A stretch of DNA of 38,285 bases. Origin: Cellulosimicrobium cellulans (lineage in GTDB: Bacteria > Actinomycetota > Actinomycetes > Actinomycetales > Cellulomonadaceae). Numbering within the stretch: position 1 is the stretch's first letter; the number at the start of each line of letters is the position of its first letter. Below, one piece after another: positions 23,218-31,437 of the stretch. Position numbers and translations under genes: made by a program. The notes below the pieces were generated by a model. That model made no database searches. It worked only from the letters and a program-made list of their open reading frames with translations, and was not told the origin of the DNA. The stretch covers positions 1 to 38,285 of the forward strand of contig NZ_LWGL01000016.1 of NCBI RefSeq assembly GCF_001722485.1, in the 5' to 3' direction.

Positions 23218-24000
23218 ATGGCGTTCAGCGCGCACGACGACGTCCTGCCGTTCGACCTCACCGGGCGGGTCGCCCTCGTCACGGGCGGCAGCCGCGGGCT
23301 CGGGCTCGCGATGGCGAGGGGACTGGCGGCGGCGGGTGCGACGCTCGTGCTGCTCGCCCGCTCCGACGACGAGCTCGACCGCGCGGCGGCGACGTTCACG
23401 GGGCTCGGCCCGCCGGTCCACGCGGTGCGCTGCGACGTGGCGGACCGCGAGGCGACCGCTGCGGCCGTCGTGACGGCGACGGAGCTCGCCGGCGCCCCCG
23501 ACATCCTGCTCCACGACGCGGGGATCAGCGCGCCGCAGGCCGTCGACGACATCGACGACGAGACGTGGGACCGCACGATCGCGGTCGACCTCACCGCCGC
23601 CATGACGCTCACGCGCGCGGTGGTGCCGGCCATGCGGACGAAGGGCTGGGGCCGAATCGTCTACGTCTCCTCGACGTTCGGCGAGGTGTCGATGGCGCGC
23701 CGGGGCGCGTACTCGGCGGCCAAGGCCGGGCTGCGGGGCCTGGCGCGCGCGGGCGCGATCGAGCTCGGCCCGCACGGCATCACCGTCAACTGCATCGCGC
23801 CCGGGCCGTTCCGCACCCCCATGACGGAGGCGGCGGCGAGCCAGGCGCAGGCATCGCACGTCTTCACCGACATGACCGCGCTGGGCCGGTGGGGCGAGCC
23901 GTCCGAGCTCGCCGGCGCGGCCGTCCTGCTCGCGAGCGACGCCGGCGCGTACATCACCGGGACGACCCTCTTCGTCGACGGCGGCTACACCGCCCGGTGA
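23218..24000 (+). CDS. SDR family oxidoreductase
   Basis: The 260-aa classical short-chain dehydrogenase has TGGSRGLG for cofactor binding (residues 22-29), RCDVAD, HDAGIS in place of NAG, YVSSTFG with the catalytic Ser, YSAAKAGL with Tyr and Lys, and the IAPGPFRTPM and GTTLFVDGGY ends typical of FabG-like enzymes. The substrate is unknown. It starts 16 nt after the regulator and has CATCAT 7 nt before its ATG, so it may have a separate leaderless promoter. It is only distantly related to the SDR proteins at 21449 and 25448. Confidence 0.9.
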   Translation: MAFSAHDDVLPFDLTGRVALVTGGSRGLGLAMARGLAAAGATLVLLARSDDELDRAAATFTGLGPPVHAVRCDVADREATAAAVVTATELAGAPDILLHDAGISAPQAVDDIDDETWDRTIAVDLTAAMTLTRAVVPAMRTKGWGRIVYVSSTFGEVSMARRGAYSAAKAGLRGLARAGAIELGPHGITVNCIAPGPFRTPMTEAAASQAQASHVFTDMTALGRWGEPSELAGAAVLLASDAGAYITGTTLFVDGGYTAR

Positions 24001-24076
24001 GCGCCCGTCGCCCACCGACGAGTTCGGCACCGCCCACCGGTCGTACAGCCGAGCACACGACCGAAGGAGACGACCG

Positions 24077-24637
24077 ATGCGCGACGTGATCTACTCGATG
24101 AACATCTCGCTGGACGGCTACATCGTCGGGCCGGACGGGAGCTTCGACTGGGGCGGCCCCGATCCCGAGGTGTTCCAGCACTTCACGGACGAGATCCGCG
24201 AGGTCGACGTCCACCTGCTCGGGCGCAACCTCTACGAGGTCATGCGGTACTGGGACACGGCCGACCGTGCCTCGTTCGACGAGGCCGAGCGCGTCTGGGC
24301 GGACCTGTGGAACCCCCTGCCGAAGGTCGTGTTCTCCACGACGCTCACCGAGGTGGACGACTCGGCGCGGCTCGCCACGGAAGGCGTCGCGGAGGAGATC
24401 GAGAAGCTCCGCGCCGAGCCGGGGGAGGGCCTCATCGCGATCGGCGGCGCGACGCTCGCCGCCCAGGCCGCCGAGCACGACCTCATCGACGAGTACCGTG
24501 CCATGGTCTACCCGGTGCTGGTCGGCGGCGGGATCCCGTACTTCCCGCAGCGCGAGCGCCACGTCGACCTCGAGCTCGTCGAGAGTCGCGTCTTCGGCTC
24601 GGACGTCGTCTACCACCGCCACCGGGTCCGCCGGTAG
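24077..24637 (+). CDS. dihydrofolate reductase family protein (RibD C-terminal type)
   Basis: The 186-aa protein has the RibD_C/DHFR-like fold: MNISLDGYIVGPDGSFDWGG at the N-terminus (residues 7-26), LLGRNLYEVMRYWD, KVVFSTTL, the cofactor-binding IAIGGATLAAQ and the terminal VYPVLVGGGIPYF. Such stand-alone proteins are NADPH-dependent reductases of unknown substrate. GAAGGAG lies about 8 nt before the ATG. A 76-nt gap separates it from the upstream SDR gene, so they may be co-transcribed. Confidence 0.9.
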   Translation: MRDVIYSMNISLDGYIVGPDGSFDWGGPDPEVFQHFTDEIREVDVHLLGRNLYEVMRYWDTADRASFDEAERVWADLWNPLPKVVFSTTLTEVDDSARLATEGVAEEIEKLRAEPGEGLIAIGGATLAAQAAEHDLIDEYRAMVYPVLVGGGIPYFPQRERHVDLELVESRVFGSDVVYHRHRVRR

Positions 24638-24679
24638 GGCGCGACGGCGGGACGAACGGCGCATCCCGGCCGTCGTTGC

Positions 24680-24685
24680 TAGGTT
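24680..24685 (+). promoter_or_regulatory. -10 element for leaderless transcript of the 24692 gene
   Basis: TAGGTT is followed by 6 nt (tcgggc) and GTG 24692. No ribosome-binding site is present. Confidence 0.5.
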
Positions 24686-24691
24686 TCGGGC

Positions 24692-25360
24692 GTGCCCTCT
24701 GACTGGAAGCGGCGACGCGCGGCCCGGCGCCTCAAGCCCGGCGACGGGCACACCCTGCCCCGCTTCCGGTGGTGGCAGCCCTTCGCGCGCACCCTGTTCC
24801 ACCTGCGCCTCGTCGGCGAGGACGGCCGGCCGGAGACGTGGTCCGTCGACGTCCGGCTCTGGGGCGACAAGGACGACGGCGAGGTGCGGGCCCGGCTGTA
24901 CCGGGACGGCCGGCACCACGCCACCTCCAAGCTCCCGGCCGAGTTCCCCGTCACGGGCGGCACCATCGAGGTGGAGGCGAGCAGCTTCGGGCTGAGGCGG
25001 TGCCACTACGTGCCCGACGACGGCGGCCCGGCCCGGCAGCTCGTGCCGGACCCGGCGTCCGCCGAGGGGCGCCGCGCCCGCCTCGAGCGCGACCACCCCG
25101 GGACGAGCCGCGCGATCGGGCTCGTCTCCTGGGTGGTGCTCGTGGTCGGCCTGGTCCTCGGCCTCCCGCAGATCGCGGAGGAGGTCTCGCAGATCCCGCT
25201 CGTCGCGGAGAACGTCGGCACGTTCACGTCCCCGTTCCACCTCCCGGCGACGCTCAACGTCGTGCTCGTCGTCGCGACCCTCCTCGCGAGCACGGAACGT
25301 GCGCTGCGCCTGCGCTACCACTGGCTCCTCGACGGCGGCCTGTTCGACGGCGACGACTGA
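24692..25360 (+). CDS. hypothetical two-TM protein
   Basis: The 222-aa product has a basic N-terminus, a soluble beta-rich region at about 30-115 (FHLRLVGEDGRPETWSVDVR, then RARLYRDGRHHATS), a membrane helix near 140-160 (IGLVSWVVLVVGLVLGLPQI) and a second near 188-205. The family is unknown to me. The GTG start is supported by the TAGGTT element 6 nt upstream. It ends 88 nt before the stop of the convergent SDR gene, and no clear terminator is visible in that gap. Confidence 0.7.
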   Translation: MPSDWKRRRAARRLKPGDGHTLPRFRWWQPFARTLFHLRLVGEDGRPETWSVDVRLWGDKDDGEVRARLYRDGRHHATSKLPAEFPVTGGTIEVEASSFGLRRCHYVPDDGGPARQLVPDPASAEGRRARLERDHPGTSRAIGLVSWVVLVVGLVLGLPQIAEEVSQIPLVAENVGTFTSPFHLPATLNVVLVVATLLASTERALRLRYHWLLDGGLFDGDD

Positions 25361-25447
25361 GTTGTCGGCGCGGAGCGGACACGGCTGATGCCCCGGAATG
25401 GTTCCACCGTGCCCTGATGTACGACGAGCCCCGCACGACGAGGAGGC

Positions 25448-26374
25448 TCAGATCACTCCCGCGCAGATCTTCTCGGCGACCGCCCAGAGCTCCTCCTCAC
25501 GCCGTGGGTCGTAGGACTCCTCGGACGACCGCTCGGCGACGTCGAGGTTGACGTACGCGCCGCTGTCCGCCGGGCGTCGGCCGAGGACGGTCCCGGCGAG
25601 GTGACGCCCGGCCGTCCGCGCGTCGACCGACCACGGCGTGAGGGTCAGCAGAGGAAGCATGTGTCGCATCGCGAACCGCTGGAGAGGACCGGCATCCCGG
25701 GCGAGGCCCGTGGCCGGGACGAAGCCGGGGTTCCAGGAGTAGGCGTCCACCCCGGCGGGGAGTCGTCGCGCCAGCTCGTGGACGAGGTAGATCACGGCGA
25801 GCTTGCTGGTCGAGTACGCGGTCCGGCCCGCCGTGACCGTGTCGGTGGAAGGCGTGGTGCCGGGCTCGGCAAGACGCTCGGGTGACCGCCAGGCGGGCGC
25901 AGGAACCATACCCAAGTTGTGCCGGAGGTCGCCGAAGTGCGTGTCCGAGGTGGTGACGACCACCCGCGCCGGGGACACGAACCGGTCCGACAGAAGGCGC
26001 AGCATCAGGTGGTTGGCGAGCACGTTGACAGCGAAGGTCGTCTCGATGCCGTCCACCGTCGCGCGGTTGGCCGAGGTGACCTGCACGCCGGCGTTGCCGA
26101 CGAAGCCGGTGAGCGGAGGCAGCGCGCCCCTGTCCAGCCGCCGGCCCACCTCTGTGGCGGCGTCGTGGATTGAGGCGAGCGACGACAGCTCGCAGCCGAC
26201 CCAGCTGACGTTCCTGCTGCCGCCGTCCCGGGACAGCTGCGCCACCAAGGCGGCTCCCGAGCCGCGCGTCGTGACGACGAGGTGGAGGTCGGGTGCGTCG
26301 CGCAGCATGCGGACGGCGGCGTGGTTCCCGATGCCGCGGCTGGCGCCGGTCATGACGACGGTGTGGTGCTGCAC
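25448..26374 (-). CDS. SDR family oxidoreductase
   Basis: The 308-aa enzyme has TGASRGIGNHAA for cofactor binding (residues 8-19), GNAGVQ, VVVTTSDTHFG around the catalytic position, and AYSTSKLAVIYL with the YxxxK motif. It has an extended C-terminus like retinol-dehydrogenase-type SDRs. The GTG start at 26374 has GAGGAG about 9 nt upstream; an in-frame ATG further out at 26404 lies inside the inverted repeat at 26401-26423 and is less likely. It is divergent from an XRE/MmyB-like regulator, repeating the arrangement at 21.4-23.2 kb. Confidence 0.87.
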   Translation of the reverse strand: MQHHTVVMTGASRGIGNHAAVRMLRDAPDLHLVVTTRGSGAALVAQLSRDGGSRNVSWVGCELSSLASIHDAATEVGRRLDRGALPPLTGFVGNAGVQVTSANRATVDGIETTFAVNVLANHLMLRLLSDRFVSPARVVVTTSDTHFGDLRHNLGMVPAPAWRSPERLAEPGTTPSTDTVTAGRTAYSTSKLAVIYLVHELARRLPAGVDAYSWNPGFVPATGLARDAGPLQRFAMRHMLPLLTLTPWSVDARTAGRHLAGTVLGRRPADSGAYVNLDVAERSSEESYDPRREEELWAVAEKICAGVI

Positions 26375-26400
26375 GGTGGTACTCCTCAGGGCTGACGGTT

Positions 26401-26423
26401 GCATGCACGGGTGACGTGCATGC
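26401..26423. promoter_or_regulatory. candidate operator between SDR and second XRE regulator
   Basis: A perfect inverted repeat GCATGCAC / GTGCATGC (26401-26408 and 26416-26423) with a 7-nt spacer lies in the 150-nt divergent gap. It differs in sequence from the operator at 22264, so the paralogous regulators probably have different specificities. TAGGAT at 26473-26478 is a possible -10 for the regulator. Confidence 0.55.
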
Positions 26424-26524
26424 GTCGACGGTCGCCGTTCGTCGTGAGCAGGCCCAGGTCCTGGCGTCACCGTAGGATCAGCGGTACCCAGGCTGACCGT
26501 CGCCGTGGCAGCGAGAATGACCTC

Positions 26525-27400
26525 ATGCCGCACCCCGGACCGCTCGGTGATCTCACGTTCGCTGCGCTGCTGCGCCAGTGGCGCGACCGGCTCGCACCCG
26601 CCGAGGCGGGCATCGTCCCGGGTCGTACCAGGCGTGCGCCGGGCCTGCGGCGCGAAGAGCTCGCTCAGCTCGCCGGCATCTCGGTCGACTACGTCCTCCG
26701 GCTGGAGCAAGGCCGGGCGACCACTCCGTCCGCGCAGGTGGTCACGGCGTTGGCCCGCGGGCTGCGGCTCACCCGGGCCGAGCGGGACCTGCTCTTCGAG
26801 TCCGCAGGTCTGCTGCCGCCGCGCGACGGGACGGTGCAGACGCACGTGCCGGCGAGCGTGCAGCGACTCACGACGCGCCTCGACGACGTCCCGGTCGGCG
26901 TGTTCGGTGCGGACTGGACCATGGTGTGGTGGAACGCGATGTGGGAGGCGTTGCACGGCGACCCGTCCGTGCTGCCGCCCGCGGAACGCAACGTGGCGCG
27001 CGCCGTGTTCGGTAGCGGCGTCGCACGCTCCGCGCTCCACCCGTCGACGTCGGCCGGCGAGCCGGGTGCGTTCGAGGCCGCCGTCGTCGCGGACCTCAAG
27101 AGGGCGGTCGCCCGGTACCCCACCGACCCCCGGCTGCGCGCGCTCGTCGACGACCTGTCGTCGGCGTCGACGCTCTTCGCGGCTCTGTGGACCGCGAGCA
27201 CTCCCGCCGCGCACGTGACCGACCGGAAGATGATCGAGCACCCCGTCGTAGGCGACCTCGAGCTGGACTGCGACGTGCTCGATGTGCCCGGGGCGGACCT
27301 CCACCTGGTCGCCTACACCGCCGCTCCCGGGTCGGACGCCGCCGGCAAGCTCGACCTGCTCCGCGTGACAGGGGTGCAGCAGCTGTTCCCCGCGCCGTGA
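26525..27400 (+). CDS. XRE-family regulator with MmyB-like ligand-binding domain
   Basis: The 291-aa protein has an HTH at about residues 10-85 (FAALLRQWRDRLAP, PGLRREELAQLAGISVDYVL, RLEQGRATTPSAQ, GLRLTRAERDLLFESAG). The MmyB-like domain includes GVFGADWTMVWWNAMWEAL, DRKMIEHPVVGDLELDCDVL and LLRVTGVQQLF. It is a paralogue of the protein at 22314 but clearly diverged. It is divergent from the SDR gene at 25448, its likely target. GAGAAT lies 6 nt before the ATG. Confidence 0.9.
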   Translation: MPHPGPLGDLTFAALLRQWRDRLAPAEAGIVPGRTRRAPGLRREELAQLAGISVDYVLRLEQGRATTPSAQVVTALARGLRLTRAERDLLFESAGLLPPRDGTVQTHVPASVQRLTTRLDDVPVGVFGADWTMVWWNAMWEALHGDPSVLPPAERNVARAVFGSGVARSALHPSTSAGEPGAFEAAVVADLKRAVARYPTDPRLRALVDDLSSASTLFAALWTASTPAAHVTDRKMIEHPVVGDLELDCDVLDVPGADLHLVAYTAAPGSDAAGKLDLLRVTGVQQLFPAP

Positions 27401-27476
27401 CCAGTGGCAACCAGCGCGTGGCATGCGGCCGTGGCACTGTGGCCCCATCTGCACGTGCGGCGAGAGGGAAATCGGG

Positions 27477-28712
27477 ATGGCTCTGGGAAGACGTCGATCA
27501 CACGAGCGCGCGGAACAGCGTGTCGACGGCGAGGAGACCGAGGTCGTGCCGCCGGACGCCGGCGACACCGTCGAGCAGTCGGTCGCCCGTGACGAGCCGG
27601 AGCCGGGCACGCGCCTACCGAGCGGCGTGTCGCAGCTGTGGGCGGACGGCGTCGGACGCGCGGGTACGCGGTCCCTGCAGGTGCTCGCGATCGTCGCGCT
27701 CGTCGCGGTCGCCGTGTTCGCCATCACGCGCCTGACCCTCATCGTCATCCCGGTGCTCATCGCGCTCGTGCTCGCCGCGGCGATCTCGCCGCTCGTGGGC
27801 TTCCTGCGGCGCAAGGGGCTGCCGTCGTTCCTCGCGACGGTGATCTCGCTGCTCGCGCTCGTCGCGCTGCTCGCGCTCATCGTCTGGCTCGTCGCGGCGG
27901 CCGTCGTGAACCAGTGGCCCACGCTGCGCGACCAGGCGATCCAGGGCTTCGAGGAGCTTCAGGCCTACGTCGAGGACCTGCCGTTCCAGATCTCGCAGGA
28001 GCAGATCTCGTCGGTGCAGGAGTCCGTCGTCGGCTTCCTGCAGTCCGACGCCGTCGGCTCGGGCGCGATCGCGGGCGTCTCGCAGACCGTCGACTTCGTC
28101 GCCGGGTTCCTCGTGATGATCGTCGTGCTGTTCTTCTTCCTCAAGGACGGCCCCGCCATGTGGGAGTTCCTCCTGCGCCCCTTCGAGGGCGATCGGTACG
28201 CGCGCGGCAAGCGGATCGGCAGCTCGACCATCGACACGCTCGGCGGCTACGTGCGCGGCACCGCGATCGTCGCGCTCGTCGACGCCGTCGCCATCGGCAT
28301 CGGCCTGGCGATCGTCGGCGTCCCGCTCGCGATCCCGCTGTCGGTGCTCGTGTTCCTCCTCGCGTTCATCCCGCTCGTCGGTGCGACGCTCGCCGGCATC
28401 CTGTGCGCGCTCGTCGCCCTCGTCGCGGTCGGACCGGTCGAGGCGCTCATCGTCGTGGCGATCGTCGTCGCGGTGAACCAGCTCGAGGGCGACCTGCTGC
28501 AGCCCGTCGTCATGGGCCGCACGCTGCGCCTGCACCCGCTGATCATCCTCGTCGCGCTGACCGCCGGGACCGTCCTCGCCGGCCTCACGGGCGCCGTGCT
28601 CGCCGTCCCGATCGCGGCGTCGATCTGGCGCGCGATCCAGGTGTGGGACGGCCCGAACCTGCCCGCGCGCTTCGCCCGGCAGAAGCGACGGGAGTCCGTG
28701 GAGCCCGCCTGA
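27477..28712 (+). CDS. AI-2E family transporter
   Basis: The 411-aa membrane protein has an unusual hydrophilic acidic N-terminus of about 60 residues. It is followed by about eight TM helices with the family's layout: TM1-2, a region with LRRKGLPSFLATVIS, a soluble middle segment (QWPTLRDQAIQGFEELQAYV), then LVMIVVLFFFLKDG and NQLEGDLLQPVVMGRTLRLHP near the C-terminus. The last motif is diagnostic for the AI-2E/PerM family, whose members export autoinducer-2 or act as ion antiporters. The substrate cannot be told here. GAGGGAA precedes the ATG at 27477. Confidence 0.92.
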   Translation: MALGRRRSHERAEQRVDGEETEVVPPDAGDTVEQSVARDEPEPGTRLPSGVSQLWADGVGRAGTRSLQVLAIVALVAVAVFAITRLTLIVIPVLIALVLAAAISPLVGFLRRKGLPSFLATVISLLALVALLALIVWLVAAAVVNQWPTLRDQAIQGFEELQAYVEDLPFQISQEQISSVQESVVGFLQSDAVGSGAIAGVSQTVDFVAGFLVMIVVLFFFLKDGPAMWEFLLRPFEGDRYARGKRIGSSTIDTLGGYVRGTAIVALVDAVAIGIGLAIVGVPLAIPLSVLVFLLAFIPLVGATLAGILCALVALVAVGPVEALIVVAIVVAVNQLEGDLLQPVVMGRTLRLHPLIILVALTAGTVLAGLTGAVLAVPIAASIWRAIQVWDGPNLPARFARQKRRESVEPA

Positions 28713-28716
28713 CCGG

Positions 28717-28722
28717 TAGCGT
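28717..28722 (+). promoter_or_regulatory. -10 element before the first VanZ gene
   Basis: TAGCGT lies 8 nt before GTG 28731. The same element with the same spacing precedes the second VanZ gene. Confidence 0.45.
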
Positions 28723-28730
28723 CAGCCGGC

Positions 28731-29270
28731 GTGATCTCCACCCTGCTCGTCGCGCACCCGTGGTTCTCGCCGGCGGTCCTCTGCGCGCTCGTGCTGCTCG
28801 GCCCGCTCGCGGGCCGCTGGCTCCTCCAGCGCCCGCGGGTGGCCTGGACGCTGTTCGGCGTCTCGCTGCTGCCGGTCGTCCTGCTGACCCTCGTGCCGAC
28901 GAGCCGGGAGGTGTTCGAGCGCTGCGCCGTCGGCTGGGTGCTGCCGACCTTCGGCCGCGTCGAGCTCATGGCGAACGTCATCCTGCTCGTCCCGCCCGTC
29001 CTCCTCGCGGCGGTGGCGGCCCGACGGCCGGTGCTCGCGCTGCTCGGCGGCGTCGCGGGGTCGGCGGTGATCGAGGCCGTGCAGGCGCTCGTGCCCGCGC
29101 TCGGCCGGTCCTGCGACACCAACGACTGGCTGTCCAACGCGATCGGCGCGCTCCTCGGGGCGGCGCTCGGTGCCGTCGCGATGTGGCTCTCGCGCCGTCC
29201 ACGCCGCTCCGACGATGCGGCCGGCGCGCTCCCGGGTGTGGTGGACGCCGCTGGGTCGCAGCACCGGTAG
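28731..29270 (+). CDS. VanZ family protein (tandem copy 1)
   Basis: The 179-aa membrane protein has four hydrophobic helices and the VanZ pattern: ALLLTLVPT-like segment, ELMANVILLVPPVLLA with the conserved Asn, and SAVIEAVQALVPALGRSCDTNDWLSNAIGALLG with the hallmark CDTND motif. VanZ homologues are linked to resistance to glycopeptides and related envelope antibiotics in some bacteria, but most family members are uncharacterised. It is followed after 11 nt by a close paralogue. The GTG start and TAGCGT element fit a leaderless transcript. Confidence 0.85.
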   Translation: MISTLLVAHPWFSPAVLCALVLLGPLAGRWLLQRPRVAWTLFGVSLLPVVLLTLVPTSREVFERCAVGWVLPTFGRVELMANVILLVPPVLLAAVAARRPVLALLGGVAGSAVIEAVQALVPALGRSCDTNDWLSNAIGALLGAALGAVAMWLSRRPRRSDDAAGALPGVVDAAGSQHR

Positions 29271-29273
29271 CGT
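29268..29273 (+). promoter_or_regulatory. -10 element before the second VanZ gene
   Basis: TAGCGT, 8 nt before GTG 29282, duplicates the arrangement in front of the first VanZ gene. It overlaps that gene's stop codon (TAG at 29268-29270). Confidence 0.45.
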
Positions 29274-29281
29274 CGTCCCTC

Positions 29282-29803
29282 GTGCTCATGCAGGTGATCC
29301 TCACGCACCCCTGGCTGCCGCCCGCGGTGCTCCTGGCGCTCGTGGTCCTCGGCCCGTTCGTCGGGCGTCGGCTCGTCGACCGCCCGCGCGCAGCGTGGAT
29401 CGCCTTCGCCGTCTCGCTGGTCCCCGTCGCGTTCCTCACGCTCGTGCCCACGGGTGGTGACGCCGAGACCTGTGTCCTGAACTGGCAGCTGCCGTCGCTC
29501 GGCAACGTCGAGATGCTGGCGAACATCGCGCTGTTCGTCCCGCCGGTGCTGCTCGCGTCCGTGGCGAGCCGGCGTCCGTGGTGGGCGCTCGCGGGCGGCG
29601 TGGTCGGTTCCGTGGCGATCGAGCTCCTGCAGACGCTGCTGCCGGCGCTCGGCCGCTCGTGCGACACGAACGACGTGCTCGCCAACGCCCTCGGCGCCGC
29701 GCTCGGGGCGGCGCTCGCGGCGGCCGCGCTCGTGCTCGCGCGGCGCACGGCGCCGAGCCGGCCGCAGGAGTCCGCGGACGTCGAGGTGCCGGCGTCGCGG
29801 TGA
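29282..29803 (+). CDS. VanZ family protein (tandem copy 2)
   Basis: The 173-aa protein is alignable along its whole length with the preceding product: HPWLPPAVLLALVVLGP, ASVPVAFLTLVPT-like segment, VEMLANIALFVPPVLLASVA, LLQTLLPALGRSCDTNDVLANALGAALG. It is a tandem duplication, with the duplicated unit including the promoter element. An ATG at 29288 is a possible alternative start. The C-terminal 20 residues are hydrophilic and not conserved between the copies. Confidence 0.85.
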   Translation: MLMQVILTHPWLPPAVLLALVVLGPFVGRRLVDRPRAAWIAFAVSLVPVAFLTLVPTGGDAETCVLNWQLPSLGNVEMLANIALFVPPVLLASVASRRPWWALAGGVVGSVAIELLQTLLPALGRSCDTNDVLANALGAALGAALAAAALVLARRTAPSRPQESADVEVPASR

Positions 29804-29815
29804 CAGCCCGCGACG

Positions 29816-30394
29816 TCAGCCCTGGGCCTGCTCGAGGCTGGTGACGGCCTTCTCGACGCGGCGGGCGCGGACGGCGTCGTCCTGTGCCGTGGCGACCTGG
29901 GTGATGATCAGGAAGCGGTCGACGCGGGACAGCCCCGCGAACCGCGTCGCCGCAGCGGGCGAGCGCTCCAGCGCTGCGGCGAGGTCCGCCGGCACCTCGG
30001 CCGCGGCCTGACCGGCGTACGCGCGCTCCCAGCGGCCGTCGGCCTGGGCGCGGTCGATCTCGGCCTGCCCGCGGGCGCGCATCCGTCCCGACGCGACGAG
30101 GTCGGCGACGATCGCGACGTTCCGCTGCGACCACAGCGAGCGGGCGCGCCGCGGGGTGAAGTGCTGCAGGAACGTGCCGGCGTCGCGCGCGTTGCGCCGC
30201 CCGTCGATCCACCCGCTGCACAGCGCCTCCTCCAGCGCCTCGGCGTAGGTGAGCGACGTCGGCTCGCGCGTGCCCTTCTTCGCCAGGACGAGGCGCACGC
30301 CGTCGGACGTGCCCTCGTGGGCGTCGAGCCACGCTCGCCAGGCGGCGGCGTCGGGGACGATCAGCGGATCGGGTGCGGGAGCGTCGTCGGCCAT
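29816..30394 (-). CDS. YdeI/OmpD-associated family protein
   Basis: The 192-aa product (from ATG 30394) matches the YdeI-like family: AWRAWLDAHEGTSDGVRLVL, LTYAEALEEALCSGWIDGRR at about residues 50-70, FLQHFTPRRARSLWSQRNV, and a C-terminal region with FAGLSRVDRFLIITQVATA. The role of these cytoplasmic proteins is not well known. ATG 30394 is chosen over 30403 because GGGAGG lies 9 nt before it and directly abuts the other. It converges with the second VanZ gene. Confidence 0.85.
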   Translation of the reverse strand: MADDAPAPDPLIVPDAAAWRAWLDAHEGTSDGVRLVLAKKGTREPTSLTYAEALEEALCSGWIDGRRNARDAGTFLQHFTPRRARSLWSQRNVAIVADLVASGRMRARGQAEIDRAQADGRWERAYAGQAAAEVPADLAAALERSPAAATRFAGLSRVDRFLIITQVATAQDDAVRARRVEKAVTSLEQAQG

Positions 30395-30443
30395 GGTCAG
30401 CATCCTCCCGCGCGAAGCGGTCGGGGACGGTCCTCTTCCCGGG

Positions 30444-31394
30444 TCACGGGGCAGCCGTCGTGGCCGCGGCCAACCGGGTCGAGAGCGCGGCCGCGGCCCG
30501 GCGCAGCGGTTCCGGGCCGACGACCGTGAACGGGGCGTCGAAGCGCAGCACCAGCGCGACGAGGCCGGCCCAGGACCACGACCCGACGACGAGCCGGCAC
30601 GAGCGCTCGTCGACCGCGATGACCTCGCCGTCGTCCACCCAGGGAGCCACCTCGCTCGCCGGCAGCTCGACGACGACCTCGCCGGTGCAGGGCCACCGGT
30701 CCTGCGCCTGCGACCCCTTGGACCGGGCGGCGAAGAACGACAGCGCGTCCGGCGCGGGGAGTGGTCGCGGCGTGAACCGGGCGCCGGCCGGCGTGCGCGG
30801 GTGCAGGCGGTCGAGACGGAAGATCCGCCAGTCGTCGCGGTGGAGGTCCCACGCGACGAGGTACCAGCGGCCGCCCCGCGCGACGACGTCGTGCGGCTCG
30901 ACGTGGCGCGGTGGGCCGTCCGCGTCCGCGTAGTCGAACCGCAGGGTGCGGCGGTCGCGTACCGCGGTGCTCACGGCCTCGAGCACGTCCGGGGAGACCT
31001 GCGACGACGGCTCCGCGCCGGTGAACCGGATGCCGTCGACCCGGTGGCGCAGCCGCGGAGGCATGACCTGCCGGACCGTCGCGAGCGCCCGCTCCGCGGC
31101 CTCGTCGACGGCGACCCCGCTGGACGGCGCGGCCTGCAGGGCGACGGCGACCGCCACCGCCTGCTCGTCGTCGAACAGCAGCGGAGGGAGCTCGGACCCC
31201 GCCGCGAGCCGGTAGCCCCCGTGCCGACCCTTCGTCGCGCCGATCGCGTACCCGAGCTCGCGGAGCCGGTCCACGTCCCGGCGCACCGTGCGCGGTGTCA
31301 CGCCCAGGCGTTCGGCCAGCACGTGGCCCGGCCAGTCGCGCCGCGTCTGCAGCAGCGAGAGCAGGGACAGCATCCGCGAGGAGCCTCCGATCAT
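30444..31394 (-). CDS. HTH / WYL-domain transcriptional regulator
   Basis: The 316-aa YafY-type regulator has an N-terminal winged HTH of HTH_11 type (SRMLSLLSLLQTRRDWPGHV, LAERLGVTPRTVRRDVDRLR, residues 6-46), a GGYRLAAG wing, a WYL domain at about 140-215 (TLRFDYADADGPPRHVEPHD, RGGRWYLVAWDL, DWRIFRLDRL) and a C-terminal WCX region. WYL domains bind ligands or nucleic acids. It is divergent from the VOC gene, with a 9-bp inverted repeat in between. The ATG has CAGACT 6 nt upstream, compatible with a leaderless start. Confidence 0.9.
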   Translation of the reverse strand: MIGGSSRMLSLLSLLQTRRDWPGHVLAERLGVTPRTVRRDVDRLRELGYAIGATKGRHGGYRLAAGSELPPLLFDDEQAVAVAVALQAAPSSGVAVDEAAERALATVRQVMPPRLRHRVDGIRFTGAEPSSQVSPDVLEAVSTAVRDRRTLRFDYADADGPPRHVEPHDVVARGGRWYLVAWDLHRDDWRIFRLDRLHPRTPAGARFTPRPLPAPDALSFFAARSKGSQAQDRWPCTGEVVVELPASEVAPWVDDGEVIAVDERSCRLVVGSWSWAGLVALVLRFDAPFTVVGPEPLRRAAAALSTRLAAATTAAP

Positions 31395-31412
31395 GCGACC
31401 AGTCTGCTGCAG

Positions 31413-31437
31413 TCAGAGGACCCGACCTGTCCTCTGA
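31413..31437. promoter_or_regulatory. candidate WYL-regulator operator
   Basis: A perfect 9-bp inverted repeat TCAGAGGAC / GTCCTCTGA (31413-31421 and 31429-31437) with a 7-nt spacer lies in the 104-nt gap between the divergent WYL and VOC genes. Confidence 0.65.

Noticed and set aside
27638-29281. A forward frame running through the AI-2E gene into the second VanZ gene
   Set aside because: Only the part from 29282 encodes a recognisable protein. The rest is an out-of-frame Arg/Ala-rich shadow of the transporter and first VanZ genes.
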